DNA of 64,000 bases from contig NC_053139.1 in the NCBI RefSeq assembly GCF_016808335.1, positions 21,018,782-21,082,781 on the forward strand, written 5' to 3'. Made by a program: the position numbers and the translations under genes. Source of the stretch: Panicum virgatum (lineage: Eukaryota > Streptophyta > Magnoliopsida > Poales > Poaceae). Of the stretch, positions 34,300 to 47,300 are shown one piece after another. How positions within the stretch are numbered: the first letter of the stretch is position 1; the number at the start of each line of letters is the position of its first letter. The notes below the pieces were generated by a model. The model worked only from the letters and a program-made list of their open reading frames with translations, did no database searches and was not told the DNA's origin.

Positions 34300-34960
34300 T
34301 TATGAGCAAGAAGTAGCAGTGGCAAAAGAAGTCTCCCTAAGCAGTTTAGCTAGGCTCCCTTGATGAGATGTGAGTGAATTTTCAAGTGGGTAGCCTATGA
34401 GAAGATCAAAATCGAGGATATCGAAGATGTCTAAACCCGACCAAAAGATGTTCAATAATACATCATCGGGTATATATAAGTCTGGGTTAGATGCCAAAAG
34501 GTGTAAAAATCTAGCCCAAGCTGCACCTATGGACTCCTCCTCTAATTGCTCGAAGTCGAGGATGTCAATTGGTAGGGAGTTTATGCGTTTAGTGAGATAG
34601 AACGAGTGACAAAAGTCAGCTCGAAGTTCTTCCCAATCACCGCTCATACTCCCTATCGTGAGGGTGTACCATTGTTTCTCCCTCCTAATGAGAGAGAAGC
34701 AAACAATTTCCACCACAAGGTTTCCTGTGTCATGCTTGGGATTACCAAGCTCGAACACAGTTCCTCGAATTCTTGCAAATGTTCAAGGGGATCTTCATTG
34801 ATCCAGAGAAGGGTCGTTTCTGAATCATGGCTATAAAGTCAGGGTCGAGTTCATAGCTAGATGAGGAAGATGATGATGGATCAGAGAACTCGGCCCTTAG
34901 AGTAGAGAGCTGTGGAAAGGATAGCTGCTCCATGGGTAGCAAGGGTAAAGATAGAATCAA
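34300..34960 (-). pseudogene. Gag fragment of the gypsy-type element
   Basis: 34758-34300 encodes a retrotransposon gag core (WYTLTIGSMSGDWEELRADF, then an AWARFLHLL helix and a NIFWSGL-type end). The preceding frame (34960-34742) has DPDFIAMIQKRPFSG, and the two are joined only by a frameshift near 34760-34800. A run of about eight Ser codons lies at about 34860-34885. No zinc knuckle is seen. Confidence 0.75.
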
Positions 34961-35022
34961 GGAAAAAGAAAAAGATATGAGGACGAACTAGGTCCTAAGA
35001 TAATATAGCTGTCGTTCCCCGG

Positions 35023-35040
35023 CAACGACACCAGAAATCT
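35023..35040 (-). promoter_or_regulatory. Primer-binding site of the gypsy-type element
   Basis: The minus strand reads TGGTGTCGTTGCCGGGGA shortly after the LTR end, a variant of TGGCGCCGTTGCCGGGGA. Confidence 0.7.
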
Positions 35041-36372
35041 TGTTGACATTTCATAGCATCACGAATAAAATCCGCAAGTGCACGGATATCGTCGTAGGCT
35101 TTCACCCAAGAGTATTTCAGGGTATCGTATCCACAGGGGAACATGAGTATACTATCTAAGGCTCTAACTCATCCAAGGACACCACACTATTGAAAAAGAT
35201 AAGGGGTTGAGAGGATTTCTTAAGGCTTAGAACTCAGCATAAGACAAGATCTAGAGTCGTCGTTTACTTTGGGCTACTGGGTTCCCCTGACTTAATTAAG
35301 CCAGATGCTTCGGTAACTGTGTACTAATTTGTAACAGAACGTGGAGGATTACTGGGCAACGGACAGGGCTGTCACCACCTGCCGGCTACCTCTACAAACC
35401 GTGGGCATACAAAACAACCAAGTGGTAAAAGCTAGCCTTGACACCACGTCTACGCTATCTCGTACTAACTCTAGAGGCGACCAGGATTATCCGTCTCTAT
35501 CAGGAGCCTAACTCTAGAGTCATTCACTACTCACTAGTGAACACTTGATCCCGTAAACGATAAACTAGTACTTGAACTTAAACTCTAATTCTAAGAAAGA
35601 AAGTCGCGAATACAATTTGGAGAAGAGCGCCGTTACCAGCGCCCCTCCTGAGTACCTCTACTCCTATTCTCCTACACCCCTAGACTGCCTAAATCACCTA
35701 GGATGAGCCCTCAAGCTCCAAAAGTGAGAAGAGAGTTGATGTGTGAGATGTTTCATTTCTTACCCCCTCCTCTACTATTTATAGTAGGGAGCCACTGGTC
35801 TTGACGCGGTGGATTGAGTTGAAGCCTGGCTGAACCGACATCTAGGACCAATGGAGGGCCTTCACGTGGAAGGGGTAAGGCGGTGGCCGCTGGACCGGTC
35901 GGTCGACCGGGTTGGTCGGCCGACCATGGGTTGGCGTGAACCGGCCTCCCCTTTGACCAGGAGACTTCCATGTGGGCTCTTATTACTTTGGAACGTGGGA
36001 TAGCTTCTGATAAGTCGGTTTCACCACTCTGGTGGGCCCATGTATCCTCGCGCTCGCGTCTGATTGGTCGAGAAGAGATCGCCTTGGATTACTGACGTGT
36101 CATTGCTCCATGGGATGCATCTCCTTCTTTTGTGTGGCCGCCAAATGGGCTATGTTGGCCATTAGGCTTGTTTGTGCTTGATTGGCCATTTATACCTTGG
36201 ATCATATTTGCTAATTTCCTGTACTTTTGGCTAGAATTCAACTCCACACATTTTCAGATTAGCATCTGTGGAATTCGTTAATAAATAACCCTATGCTAAC
36301 ATTTATTCCTTTCGATGCTCAACTTTTGCACGATAGTTGACACTTGAAATTAGTCATTATCGAGCGTCAACA
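35041..36372 (-). repeat. 5' LTR (1332 bp) of the nested gypsy-type element
   Basis: Collinear with the other LTR except for a deletion of about 100 bp at 35610, where GCGAATAC joins AATTTGG; the lost piece is flanked by a short TAC repeat. Confidence 0.9.
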
Positions 36373-36377
36373 ATGAG

Positions 36378-37604
36378 CAACTCTCTGGGATGAAGATAAA
36401 CTATGAGAAAAGTGACATGATGTGTATTGGTATGGAGGAGGAGGAGATAAATCAGTTCACTAGACTTTTCTGCCGCAAAAAAAAGGAGATTTTCCCTTCA
36501 AATACTTAGGGGTGCCCCATCCATTACCAAAAACTAAGAAGGGAGGACATTCACCCGGTTGTGGACAAAGTAGTGAAGAGGGTGGCAGGGTGGAAAGGGA
36601 AACTTCTCTCTTATGAGGGAAGATTAACTTTGCTTAAGTCCGGCTTATCCAGTATCCCGATTTACTTGATGTCTGTAATCAAGTTCCCCAAGTGGGCCAT
36701 TGAAGCCATTAATTCACAAATGTCACACTTTTTCTGGGACAACCATGATGGAGGAAAAAAAATACCACCTAGCTAATTGGCAAATGATTGCCCAGAAAAA
36801 AGAACATGGTGGTTTGGGTATTCATGACTTGCAGCTCTTGAATATGTGCTTACTAGCCTCCTGGATAGCCAGGTATCATAGGTCAGCGAATTCCATATGG
36901 AGGAAGATAGTAGACAGTAAATATAGGGCTCAAGATCCCAACCTGTTCTGCTGCCAAGAAATTGAGGCCTCACCTTTTTGGAAAGGTGTCCTTTGGGTGG
37001 CAAAAGCAGCTAAAATGGGGTACTAATGGGAGATTGGGGATGGTAGAACCATAGGGTTATGAGAGGACCACTGGTTTGGTAACTCTAGTTTAGCCATCCA
37101 GTTTTGGCCTTTATATGATGTTGTGAATGAGAAGGGTATGACGATAGCGGAGGCATGGGATGGGAGGAACCTAAAATTCACTTTCAGGAGAAACAGTCTC
37201 GGCTAGAGGCATGGACCTTTGGTATGAGATCTGCAACATTACTGAGTCAATCACCTTTAATAGTGATTGTGACTCTACTATATGGAGTTTTAACTCCTTA
37301 GACATCTTTTCGGTACAATCTCTCTGCTGTGGTGAGCTTCAAAGGTGTGCAGCCTGTCCACTCCCCTGCGGTGTGGGGTTTGAAGATCCCTCCCAGGCAT
37401 GGACCACGCCGGCTTCGGCGGTTGTGCTGGATGAAAACTGGGAGGCGGTAGCCACTTCATTAGATTATGTAGGAGTTTGAAAACTCTTTTTTGCGCTCTG
37501 TTTAGCTGGCGCGCTTTCGAATACGCTTTGCCTAAACTGCTGTAGACCGTGCCATTTGTTTTCTATGGAAGTAAACGGGAGACCCCTTTTCTCCAAAAAA
37601 AAAA
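36378..37604 (+). mobile_element. LINE, 3' part with poly(A)
   Basis: Continues the LINE after the inserted LTR element: INYEKSDMMCIG, KYLGVP, VAGWKGKLLSYEGRLTLLKS, YLMSVIKFPKWAIEAINSQM and later WIARYHRSANSIWRK, with frameshifts and stops (near 36775, 37023, 37206). It ends in A10 at 37595-37604. Plus orientation, so its tail lies about 400 bp upstream of the SBE3 start codon. Confidence 0.85.
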
Positions 37605-38003
37605 TGGCCTATGCCAATTCAGAAGGGGGTTTTCTGTGCCCAAATATTGTTGACACGCTGGACAGCCTGTATGGCATGATTGGTCATCACAACCACCGCC
37701 GAGTCAGCATTACCGTATTAGACGTGAGCCAAAGATGAATAGTACACTGGTTTTGAAAAATAAAGGGGTTAAGTAAACGGTATTACAGTTCAGGGTTATA
37801 TGAACTTTCCTAATAGTACAGGTAGTGATTTGGATTTTTTCCTTTTTTTTTTTGGTGTACGCTGGATTGCTGGAAGCTTATCCCTCCCCAAACCCCTCAC
37901 CGGGTGTCCTCGGCTTCTCGGTCGCGGGCTCCCCTCAGCGCGCCGCGGTTCCCGGCCGTCCGTCCTCCCTTCCCTGCTTGGCCACGACACCACCGTCGAA
38001 ACT
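37605..38003 (+). promoter_or_regulatory. Presumed SBE3 promoter and 5' UTR
   Basis: Only about 400 bp separate the LINE tail from the SBE3 ATG. A weak TATA-like GGGTTATATGAAC lies near 37793. GC rises after 37880, typical of a grass first exon. The transcription start cannot be fixed from sequence. Confidence 0.4.
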
Positions 38004-38314
38004 ATGGCCTCCTGCCCTCTATTCCTAATGACCCCGCGTCCCCCTCCCGCTCTCGTCGACGCCAGCCGCTTCCCACCCCTCGCGGGCAGCGCCGACCTCC
38101 CAACCAGCCGTCGCCCTCGCCCCGGACGGCGGCATGGTCACCGTTGCGACTCGTCTTCCTCCTCCTCCGCGCCGCGCGACCGCCCGCCCAGGCCGCGGCA
38201 GCAGAGGCAGAGGTCGCAGCGCCCCGGCGGCCGAGGTGACGTCGTCGACCCCGTGGGCTTCCTAGCCAAGCTCGGCGTCTCGGACCGCGCCTTCGCCCAG
38301 TTCCTCCGCGACCG
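38004..38314 (+). CDS. SBE3: SBE3 exon 1 (residues 1-103)
   Basis: GC-rich, Ser/Arg/Pro-rich and poorly acidic, as in a plastid transit peptide, then [20 protein letters not shown]. Ends CGCGACCG|GTACGT. An in-frame ATG exists at 37800, but its product would begin in AT-rich leader sequence. Confidence 0.85.
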
Positions 38315-41300
38315 GTACGTGCTCCAGGCTATGGTTTCAGTGCAGGAATAGGCACGCAGATTCTTTCCTCGCCAATATCGAGTCCAGCCTCCTTTCTCCG
38401 GTCTCCCCTTTACTGAGTTTGTTGGAATCAAACAATCAATGGTAATTTGGTTCGCATAGTTTCCCCTGTGGAAACTTTTTTTTTTTCGAGCAATTCCCCT
38501 GTGGAAACTCATTGGGATTTTTGACTGAAATGGTGTGCAATATTTTTTGGTTTGAATTGTTGAATAGCGGGGTGGGAAGTTGATATTTGATAGGCTGTTC
38601 TTTCTTATCTGTTGGGAAAAGGTGGAAGATCGTCTTAGCTTATTGTGTGATTATTGCCAGGCATAAGGCTTTGAAGGACCGCAGATGGGAGTTGTGCTCT
38701 CGATTTATTGATCTGAAAGAGGCGTCCTCTGGGTAAGTGCATCGCTACCTTATCCTATTAGACTTTCAGTTTCATTCTCCCCAATAGGTCATTTGGCGGA
38801 TTGATGGATTGATCCGCTGATGTGGCAAGTGGTTTGTTTGTGTTGTGTTTCCTCTCCTAGGTTCGAATTATTGGGCATGCACCGGCATCGACAGCACCGC
38901 ATTGATTTCATGGAATGGGCTCCAGGTATGGGGTCATTTTTAGAACAAGTTTGTTGCTAGTTAAGATTGTGTGACAATTGTCAAACCTGGTTACATTTCC
39001 AGCAGTGTGGTTGGAGCTGAAAGCTTCAGCACACAATGAACCCTCATTAGATTGTTAGATTCCTTGTATATGTTTGGGTTGTTTACATGCATTTAAATAA
39101 AAACAATATCTTAAGAATGTGTCTGTCCTCTACTTCTTAGTTGTTTTGGTTAGCTTGAACTTGAAGTTGTTATTTAAGCAATACATTATTTTGCATGTGC
39201 ATATATTTGGAGCTATTGTACTAGAGATTTCTTTTTCTTTTTCAAAATTATCCTTTTTACGCTTCCTATTTTGTTGTTAGCCTGAACATGTTATATGAGT
39301 TACATTGAATCCATAATTTTACTTGACTGTGTGATGAACTGATGGTTGTATTGTTGTCTGAACATCTTTTACAACATTCTTTATTGAAATAAGAATTGCC
39401 ATGCAGGTGCTCGCTATTGTTCATTGGTTGGTGATTTTAATGAGTGGTCGCCAACTGAAAACTGTGCCAGAGAAGGTCATTTAGGACATGATGATTTTGG
39501 ATATTGGTTTATCATACTTGAAGATAAGCTCAGAGATGGGCAAGAACCAGATGAATATTTTTTCCAGGAATACAATTATGTGGATGATTATGACAAAGGT
39601 GACAATGGTGTTGATGCTGAAGAAATAATGCATAGGATGAAAGAAGAGTATTGGGAACCTGGAGAAATCAGGTCGCGCAAGTCTCAGTTAGAGATGGTTG
39701 TTAAGCTATATGAACAAATGTTTGGCCCAAATGGTCCACAAACAGAGGAGGAGTTAGGTGAAATTCCTGATGCCCAAACAAGATACAATGAGTGGAAATC
39801 CTTGCAGAAGGCTGACTCGTCAAGCTTGTCTCCTTCATATGATATCATTGACAATGGACAGCCGTTTGACATTTTCAATGTTGTAACGGATCGAGCATCA
39901 TTTGAAAAGTTTCAAGCGAAGAAACCTCCCCTTGCTTACTGGGTTGAAATGAGGAAAGGTCGAAAAGCATGGCTCGAGAAATATGTCCCAACTATTTCTC
40001 ATAAAGACAAGTACAGGGTTTATTTTAATACTCCTGATGGTGCTTTAGAACGTGTTCCTGCTTGGGCTACATATGTTCTTCCAGGTTTGCCAACTTCACT
40101 TCTAAGCAGCACGGATACGGATACGTGTATCGGTATCGGAAGGATACGGATATGCGGATACGTCATTTTTCCAAAAAAAACCCGATACGCGGATACGTTT
40201 TACCTAAAAATATAAATAAATAGATAATAATGCATATTAAATAGCCACACTCAGATACAACGAAAAGCAGTTAAAACACCTAAAAACAGAGTGGGCATTT
40301 TACTTTAAAAATTCATTTATTACCTTTATAGGGACTAAAATGTGAGAAAATAAAAGTTATAGGGATCAGAATGTGAGGAAATAGAAGTTTTAGGGACTAA
40401 AATATAATTATTGAAAAAGGAAAAGGGCAAAATAAAAAAAATGAATCCTTATCTGTTATCTCTCCCTCCCATCTCCCCGTCTCTCTCTCTCTCTCTCCCA
40501 TTCTCTCTTCTCTCTCGGTCTCCCCTCCCTCCCTTTCCCGGCCGGCCACCGGCACCTCCCTTCCCCGGCCGGCCGCCGGCCCCTCCCTCTCTGGCAGCGC
40601 GCAGCCTCGAGGCCAGCACCGGCAGCTGCTTCTCCCCGCGTGCCGGCAGCTCCTTCCACACGCGTGCCGGCGGTCGGATCCAGCTCGGGGTGGAGCGCGA
40701 CGTCGAGCAGGACGAGCTCGCCGGCGTCGGGCAGGATGAGCTCGCCGGCAAACCGGCGCGGCGGATCGAGCGCGGCGTGCGGGCAGGAAGGCCGCCTCGG
40801 GCTCGACCGCGCGGCGGCGGAAGGGGCGGCTGCCGGGATTCTTCCCCGTGGACGGCGACCATCTCCCTCAACCTTCTTCCCCAGCAGCTCCTTCCCCACC
40901 CCTTGGCGCAAGCGGGCGTGGGGCGGGCGGACGCGGCAGGGCAGGGGAGGATATGCCCATGGAGTTGGGCTACTGGGCCGTATCACACACAGATACGTAT
41001 CCAATCTTGAGTTTCTCGGCCCAATACAGCCCAGTACACCGATACGGCTTGGATACGTATCCCCAACGTATCTGCAGCGTATCCGTATCCGATACGTATC
41101 GGATACGGCGGCACCCCCACGTATCCGTGTTTCTGAGCTTCACTTTGTGTTCATGTGACTTGTTTGCGATTCTGATTGAGGGGTTGTACAATGTGGATAG
41201 AAAACTGTGTTGATCTACTGCATAAAATAAATAGTAACTGTGATAGTAAGGGTCATGATTGGTTGTTGGGTGAGGTTGTAACTCCCATCTTTTACTTGAT

Positions 41301-44300
41301 TGGATGAGGAAGAAACTATCTAGCTGAAAATTGATAACATAAAGAAATATTCTGTTGCATCAGACCATCAGTCATATTCGATAGTGATTATTTTATCAGT
41401 TAAGTTTCTGGATTTCCTTTTTCATTGGCTGCAGTGTGGTGTAAGAACATGGATACCTAATGGTTGTTTAAAGTGGAGGTAATATTTCATCATATAAATG
41501 ATCTTTCGAATGGAAAGTTAGTAAACTGTCAGTACTGATTTAGTAAAAGAGGAAAAGTGCTCTCCAACGCTGTAAATGTTACGTGAGTTGGAAAATAACA
41601 TTGACCGCTCATTATTGCAATTTCCAGTTTTTGCATGCTTGCGGTGGCACTTAAAAAAGTTTTATTTTGTTAAAAGGTAGACACATTTTTCAAAACTCAA
41701 TAGTTTTGTTAGACATGCATTTTTTTTGTGGTGTGGCAGCAGGTGAGAGTCACAAGTCATTAACGTCATCTTGGCACTAATTTATATTTTAGATTTTTAG
41801 TTAAAGATGCCTTCTTCTGATGTTTTTTTTTGTCATGGGACCATCACGGAGTATTCTGCCATACCGACATTGAGGACTAGGTTTGCAAGATATACATGAT
41901 ATTTGGCCACATAGGCAATATGGGCCAATTTGGCCAAATATCTACAGCTATAGGACTGGTATACATATTTTTGTACACCTAAACCATGGACAAGTCTAGT
42001 TGTCCCTAGAAAGCAGTGTTCTAAAAAACATTTTTAAACGTCGTTTAATCTTGATTAAACGCTGAACGGTGGCCAAGCGTTGCGTTTAATCACAGTGTCG
42101 TTTAATCACAACACACGTTTAATCATGTTCAATCTACGTTTAATCACAAAAAACTCTAAACCATAGGCAAGCGTTCGCCTAGCGTCTAGCGTTTTTTAGA
42201 ACCTTGCTAGAAAGTGCCCTCAAGAGCAATGGTTTTCCTTTACTATGTTGTTGATGATTTCACTCTTAAGTATCTACTCTATTTAATGTATGTCTTGCAA
42301 GAGCATTACTATATTGTTACTATATCTGTCTAGCAGACTACTCTAGTTCTGTTGTGCTTAATTCTTTTGAGGGAATGTTAGTCAGATCATGTTGATTCAA
42401 GATTTTTAGTTTTCTTGTAGATACTGAAGGAAAGCAATCCTATGCAGTACATTGGGAACCTCCTCCTGAAGAAATTTACAAATGGAGATTTGGACGTCCA
42501 AAGGTGAAGGGTTCACTTAGAATATATGAATCCCATGTTGGCATTAGTGGATCGGAGCAAAAAGTTTCATCATTTCAGGAGTTCACATCCAAAGTATTTT
42601 CTGGACCCTTGCCTTTTGGGTATTCCATGGTAATTTTACATTTTTACTTCTGTAACCTTTTTTTACTACTAGGTTCTTCCTCATATAAAAAATTCTGGAT
42701 ATAATGCTGTTCAACTGATTGGCGTTGTGGAGCACAAGGATTACTCCTCCGTTGGCTATAAGGTAAGATTTTCTTGTGTATAAAGTATACTATACTATTT
42801 AATGTTAAAGTTTCTTGGGACCTGTTCGAGACTGTTTTGAGATGAACTGAAAATACTAGTGTAACCTCTTCAAAAAGAAAGAAGAAAATAGTACGATAAC
42901 AATCTCCATGACAATTACTTAACATTGCATATGCTTCACTAAATGCCAGAACCTAGATATCAAATCGTGTGCTTGTGGGCATTAGGAAGATGAAGCTTGA
43001 TGCCATGAGTGCCAACTTTTGTTGCTATTCCAACAGAGAGGGTGGTGGGGCATTTGCAATGTCCTTACATGGGTGTTGCTCCTTGTTAGCAGTGGCAATG
43101 TCCATAGCCATTGTGACATCCCACCTTTTTAAGGGCAAAGATTAACCCTAAGCAACTAGGGTTAAGAACAAAAGAAAAAAGAGAGAGAAAAAGGGAAAAG
43201 AAATGAGATCAAACTTGGTTAAATTTGGACATAATTCATCCCACATTTGGACTTGTAAGGGTTAGGAGTTAGGACTACCCTAGATTAAAATCGTGGTTCC
43301 GCTACTATCATTTGGGTAAGCATGGTTTAGGGCTTTAGTATTTGTCTGAGTGAACGGTTGCTACGTACGATTCATTGGAAACACGTACTTGTCATGTGAT
43401 TAGGTAATCTCCTGCAGGATGCATAATCGATTTGAATCGCCGCACTTATCGGTTTACAATTCTGAGTGGACTGTATCTCTAGTTATTGTTGTTTACAATT
43501 CTGCCATTGTCTCTTGGTTTGACAGTTTAGGGTTTCTGCTTTAAAGTTCATATGTTTTCGTGTTGTCAGACCACTCCACTCAACAAGCCTTGCATATCCT
43601 TGACCTTTACTTTATATCGGCTAGACGGAGAATCAGTCTTGTTGAGTACCTTCGTACTTAGTGTTTGTGCGTGTGCCTTCAGTAGCGCCAGTCGAGGAGC
43701 CCCAAGAGTGAAGCCGGAAGACCTAGGGGGTATGTTGAGGCCATACTGTTAGAGTATATTAGGCAACTCCGGATATGGTTAGTTTAGGATTGATTGTAAT
43801 CCCGGGATAACCTTCCTTATCTCTAGGAGAGGCTACTTGCCCTCCAAGCCATGTACTCCTATATATACTGCCCAAGGGGCTCAATGCAATACATCGACCA
43901 CATTATACGCATCCTACTTTCCTACATGGTGTCAGAGGGTCACGATTCTGTGACCTAACTAGGCTTCCACTGCCGCCGCCCCCGGGGAGATCCATCTCCG
44001 CCGGGGGCAGCGCCCTGGTAGGATGCCCGGCGGATCCCTCTGATCCGCCGTGCCTGTCGTCGTCAAGCACAGCAAGGGGACCTACCTCGCCGCCAGGATT
44101 CGTCGCCAGCGCCGCTGTCTTCGCCTCCCCCGCCGAGCGCCCCGTCGGCCACGTGCCCCCCATCTACTCCAACGCCGTCGCCACCCTTGCCGTGAGCGCG
44201 ACCTCGCTGCAACTTGCGTCGTTGCCACCCCTGTTCTGAGCGCGACTTGGCTGTACCTGCGCGAGCCCGTGGCTGCGGAGAACCGTGAGGGCGCCGCCGC

Positions 44301-47300
44301 CTCCGCCGCAAGATCGGGGGCGCTCGACGGTCGCGCGCTGCCCTTCTCCCGCAGGTCCAGCCAGGGTGGACCCGCCAGGGTGGCGGTTCGACTTCGATGC
44401 CTTTGTCATCGTTGCTGGGCTCTGGTGGCGCACCTGCCTGGTACCCATGGTCCTCCTGCTGCTGTTTTTCTTTTCTGATCTAAGATCGGTTTGCGTCGCC
44501 CTGCCGTTCGTCGCCGCATCGTCGTCGACGCTCCTGAGAACGAGGTTGCTGTTGCGCGCCCTCACAGGCTGCAGCATCGACGCTCGTGGTCAAGCCATCA
44601 TCGCCGGTATCGCCGCCTTTTCAGGCGGTGGCGCCATCGGCTGCCTGTCCTCGTCAAGCTGGCACTCGATCCGAGTCCGCGCCTACTGCTGTTTTCGCAC
44701 GGACACCGCCGCCGATGTTGCTGAAGGAAGACGCTCGAGCGCTTTTGAGCTGCCTCGTCTACCATCGCCATCCGCCGCTCACCGTCCTGCTGCTGTCCTC
44801 GTCCAGAAGCTGCTGGTCTTGTATACTCGGGTGCCTCGACGACGCTTCAGACCCGCACCCTCTTTCACGGCTTCGACCACGTCCACCTTGACCTCGGCTC
44901 CTTCGGCACTAAGGGGCTATCATCTGCATGAGCTACTCCAGTCGAAGCATTCGCACCGGCGTTCCGACTGCGGGGGGATATCTCCATTGTTCTCTAGTCT
45001 GTCCGTTCGTGTTGCTACCGCTACGACTGCGGGGGGATATCTCCATTGTTCTCCAGTCTGTCCGTTCGTGTTGTTACCGCTACGACTGTGGGGGGATGTT
45101 AGAGTATATTAGGCAACTCCGGATATAGTTAGTTTAGGATTGATTGTAATCCCGGGATAACCTTCCTTATCTATAGGAGAGGCTACTTGCCCTCCAAGCC
45201 ATGTACTTCTATATATGCCGTCCAAAAGGCTCAATGCAATACATCGACCACATTATACGCATCCTACTTTCCTACACATACGTCTCTGGTTGTTCTAAAG
45301 ACTTGTAATGTAAGACGTTCTTAAGACTTGTAATATAAGACTGTGTCATTGCAAACCTACGACGTGGGGTTTCATGTTGAACTTCTATAGTATCGGACTT
45401 GCACTAGGGTTTCTTTCATAAGTTTTAGTAAATCTACACTTCCATATTGTAATATATTTATCACTTGTGTAATATCTAAAGCTCTATGCAAAGCAATCCT
45501 ATATGCATGTTCGTGACACTATATTTATCGCTTTTTTGTAATATCTGAAGCTCTGTGCAAAGCGATCCTGCATGCATGTTCGTGACACTGTTGTTAGGGG
45601 CAATGCTACGTTGCCCTTCCTTGGTGCACATGCAGCACGGTGAAAAAAAAAGAATTCTATTAGTAGATTGAATTTTACCATGTAAACTCCATTGTTTTTT
45701 TTTTCTATGCAATGGAATGGACACCAGGGTCCATTCTATCCTAGCTTCACCCCTAACTGTTGTAAGGTGGAAGGTTTGGGGAAACCCGATGGATGATAGG
45801 ATTTACTCCATTTTAGGAGCATCGACTGGATTATCTGAGTTAAAGATGATCGGGCGCTCTTAAACCGTATTAAATTGGATGGTTCCGCCATAGCCATGAA
45901 CTAGTGCTAGAGCAAGGAGAGTGAGGTTTTATATACTGTTGGATCAAGAACCACATATGTCTGCTTCTCTAAGATTTCAAAGTATAGCGTACAAAAGATG
46001 TGTGCGTGCGCGCGCCATACTTGCTACAGTGATGGCCATACTCAACTACTAGCATTACCATGAGGTCGTGCCTCATCTTCACTAGCATCATGATTGCACT
46101 AACTACCACTACTTCCACTTGCCTAGCTTGCTACTCTTGCCACGACATGGGATCATGTTGGGGATGCCACCTTTGGATGGTAACCGAAGGGCTGCATCGA
46201 TGGAGTACGAAGTTCGGTCGAGCAACTTCAGCGATGAGGGGCTTCGGAATCCTAGCGAAGACGGAGAACCGAAAGGTCCGCCGAAGGGTAAAGGTAGCGA
46301 AGCCTAAGGGTGACGCATGCAAGGAGACTTGGTGAGACCGCCGAAGGACGGTGCGAGTCGGGCCTATTGGGGAATCAAGAGACCACTAAAGGCCAGATGA
46401 AGGTTGGCGCTAACGAGAATTTCAAAGGGCGAGCGTAAAAACAGAGGGTGCTGAGCTGTAAAGTGAGTCCCGAGAGGAAATTATCTTGTACCCCTAGAAT
46501 ATTCGAGGAATATAGTGGTTGAGAGGTAAAAAGGTGTAATGGTCGAAGGGGTAGTTGAACCGCCCCCTATAAATACCCATGTAGCTGTAATTGATGGAGC
46601 GGTTGATGCGAAGCTAATAGATTATTGGTTTCTACTCCGAAGGTGCCTTTGTGATTCCCTTGTGGTTTGTGTGTTTTATCGGGGCTGTTGTGGTGCTTCT
46701 TCAACCTGAAGGGTACTTTCCACCAACAGATCAGTTAGCTAGGAATAGATCAATCAAAAGATATACACAAGGATTACATCAACAATCCTAATATGATAAC
46801 AATTACAAAGTAATTAGTTTACATGAATAGTATATCTAAACTGAGATAATTTCCTAGATTGGAAGGTAAAGCCTCAAATTGCAGCCCAACAATGAGGGTG
46901 AAGAATATGAAGCTGGTGCATATGGTCTGACAATAATTCTCAAGATTCTACAACATAGGAACTAGTATAAATGGCATCTCATTATTTTTCATGTTAATTT
47001 CTAGCTTTCCATCGAATTTGAGAATATACATTATTGTCGGTGTAATATATAATTTTAATTGGAAATTTAGGATTTTTATTTGTTAGAAATACTGTTCCAT
47101 TTTACCATCTATATGATTTCTCTATTGTGCTGTAAGTAATATGACAATTACTTCATTTTGATTTAAATTCATTTCTTTGTACTTTGGAGGATGTTTTGAT
47201 ATAGTTCTCTCAGAACAAGTGCATTTTCCTTGTAGGTCACTAATTATTTTGCAGTCAGCAGCAGATTTGGCACCCCGGATGACTTTAAGAAACTGGTCGA

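Larger units (their letters stand above)
29850..36372 (-). mobile_element. Gypsy-type LTR retrotransposon, non-autonomous, nested in the LINE
   Basis: LTRs at 29850-31269 and 35041-36372 in the same orientation (TGTTGAC...CAACA/TTAACA), with a perfect 5-bp target duplication ATGAG (29845-29849 and 36373-36377). On the minus strand the primer region after the LTR reads TGGTGTCGTTGCCGGGGA, close to the motif of Tat/Athila-type gypsy elements, and a purine tract (GTGTGGGGGATC) precedes the other LTR. The interior (3.8 kb) has a broken gag only; no protease, RT or integrase is recognisable. Confidence 0.9.
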
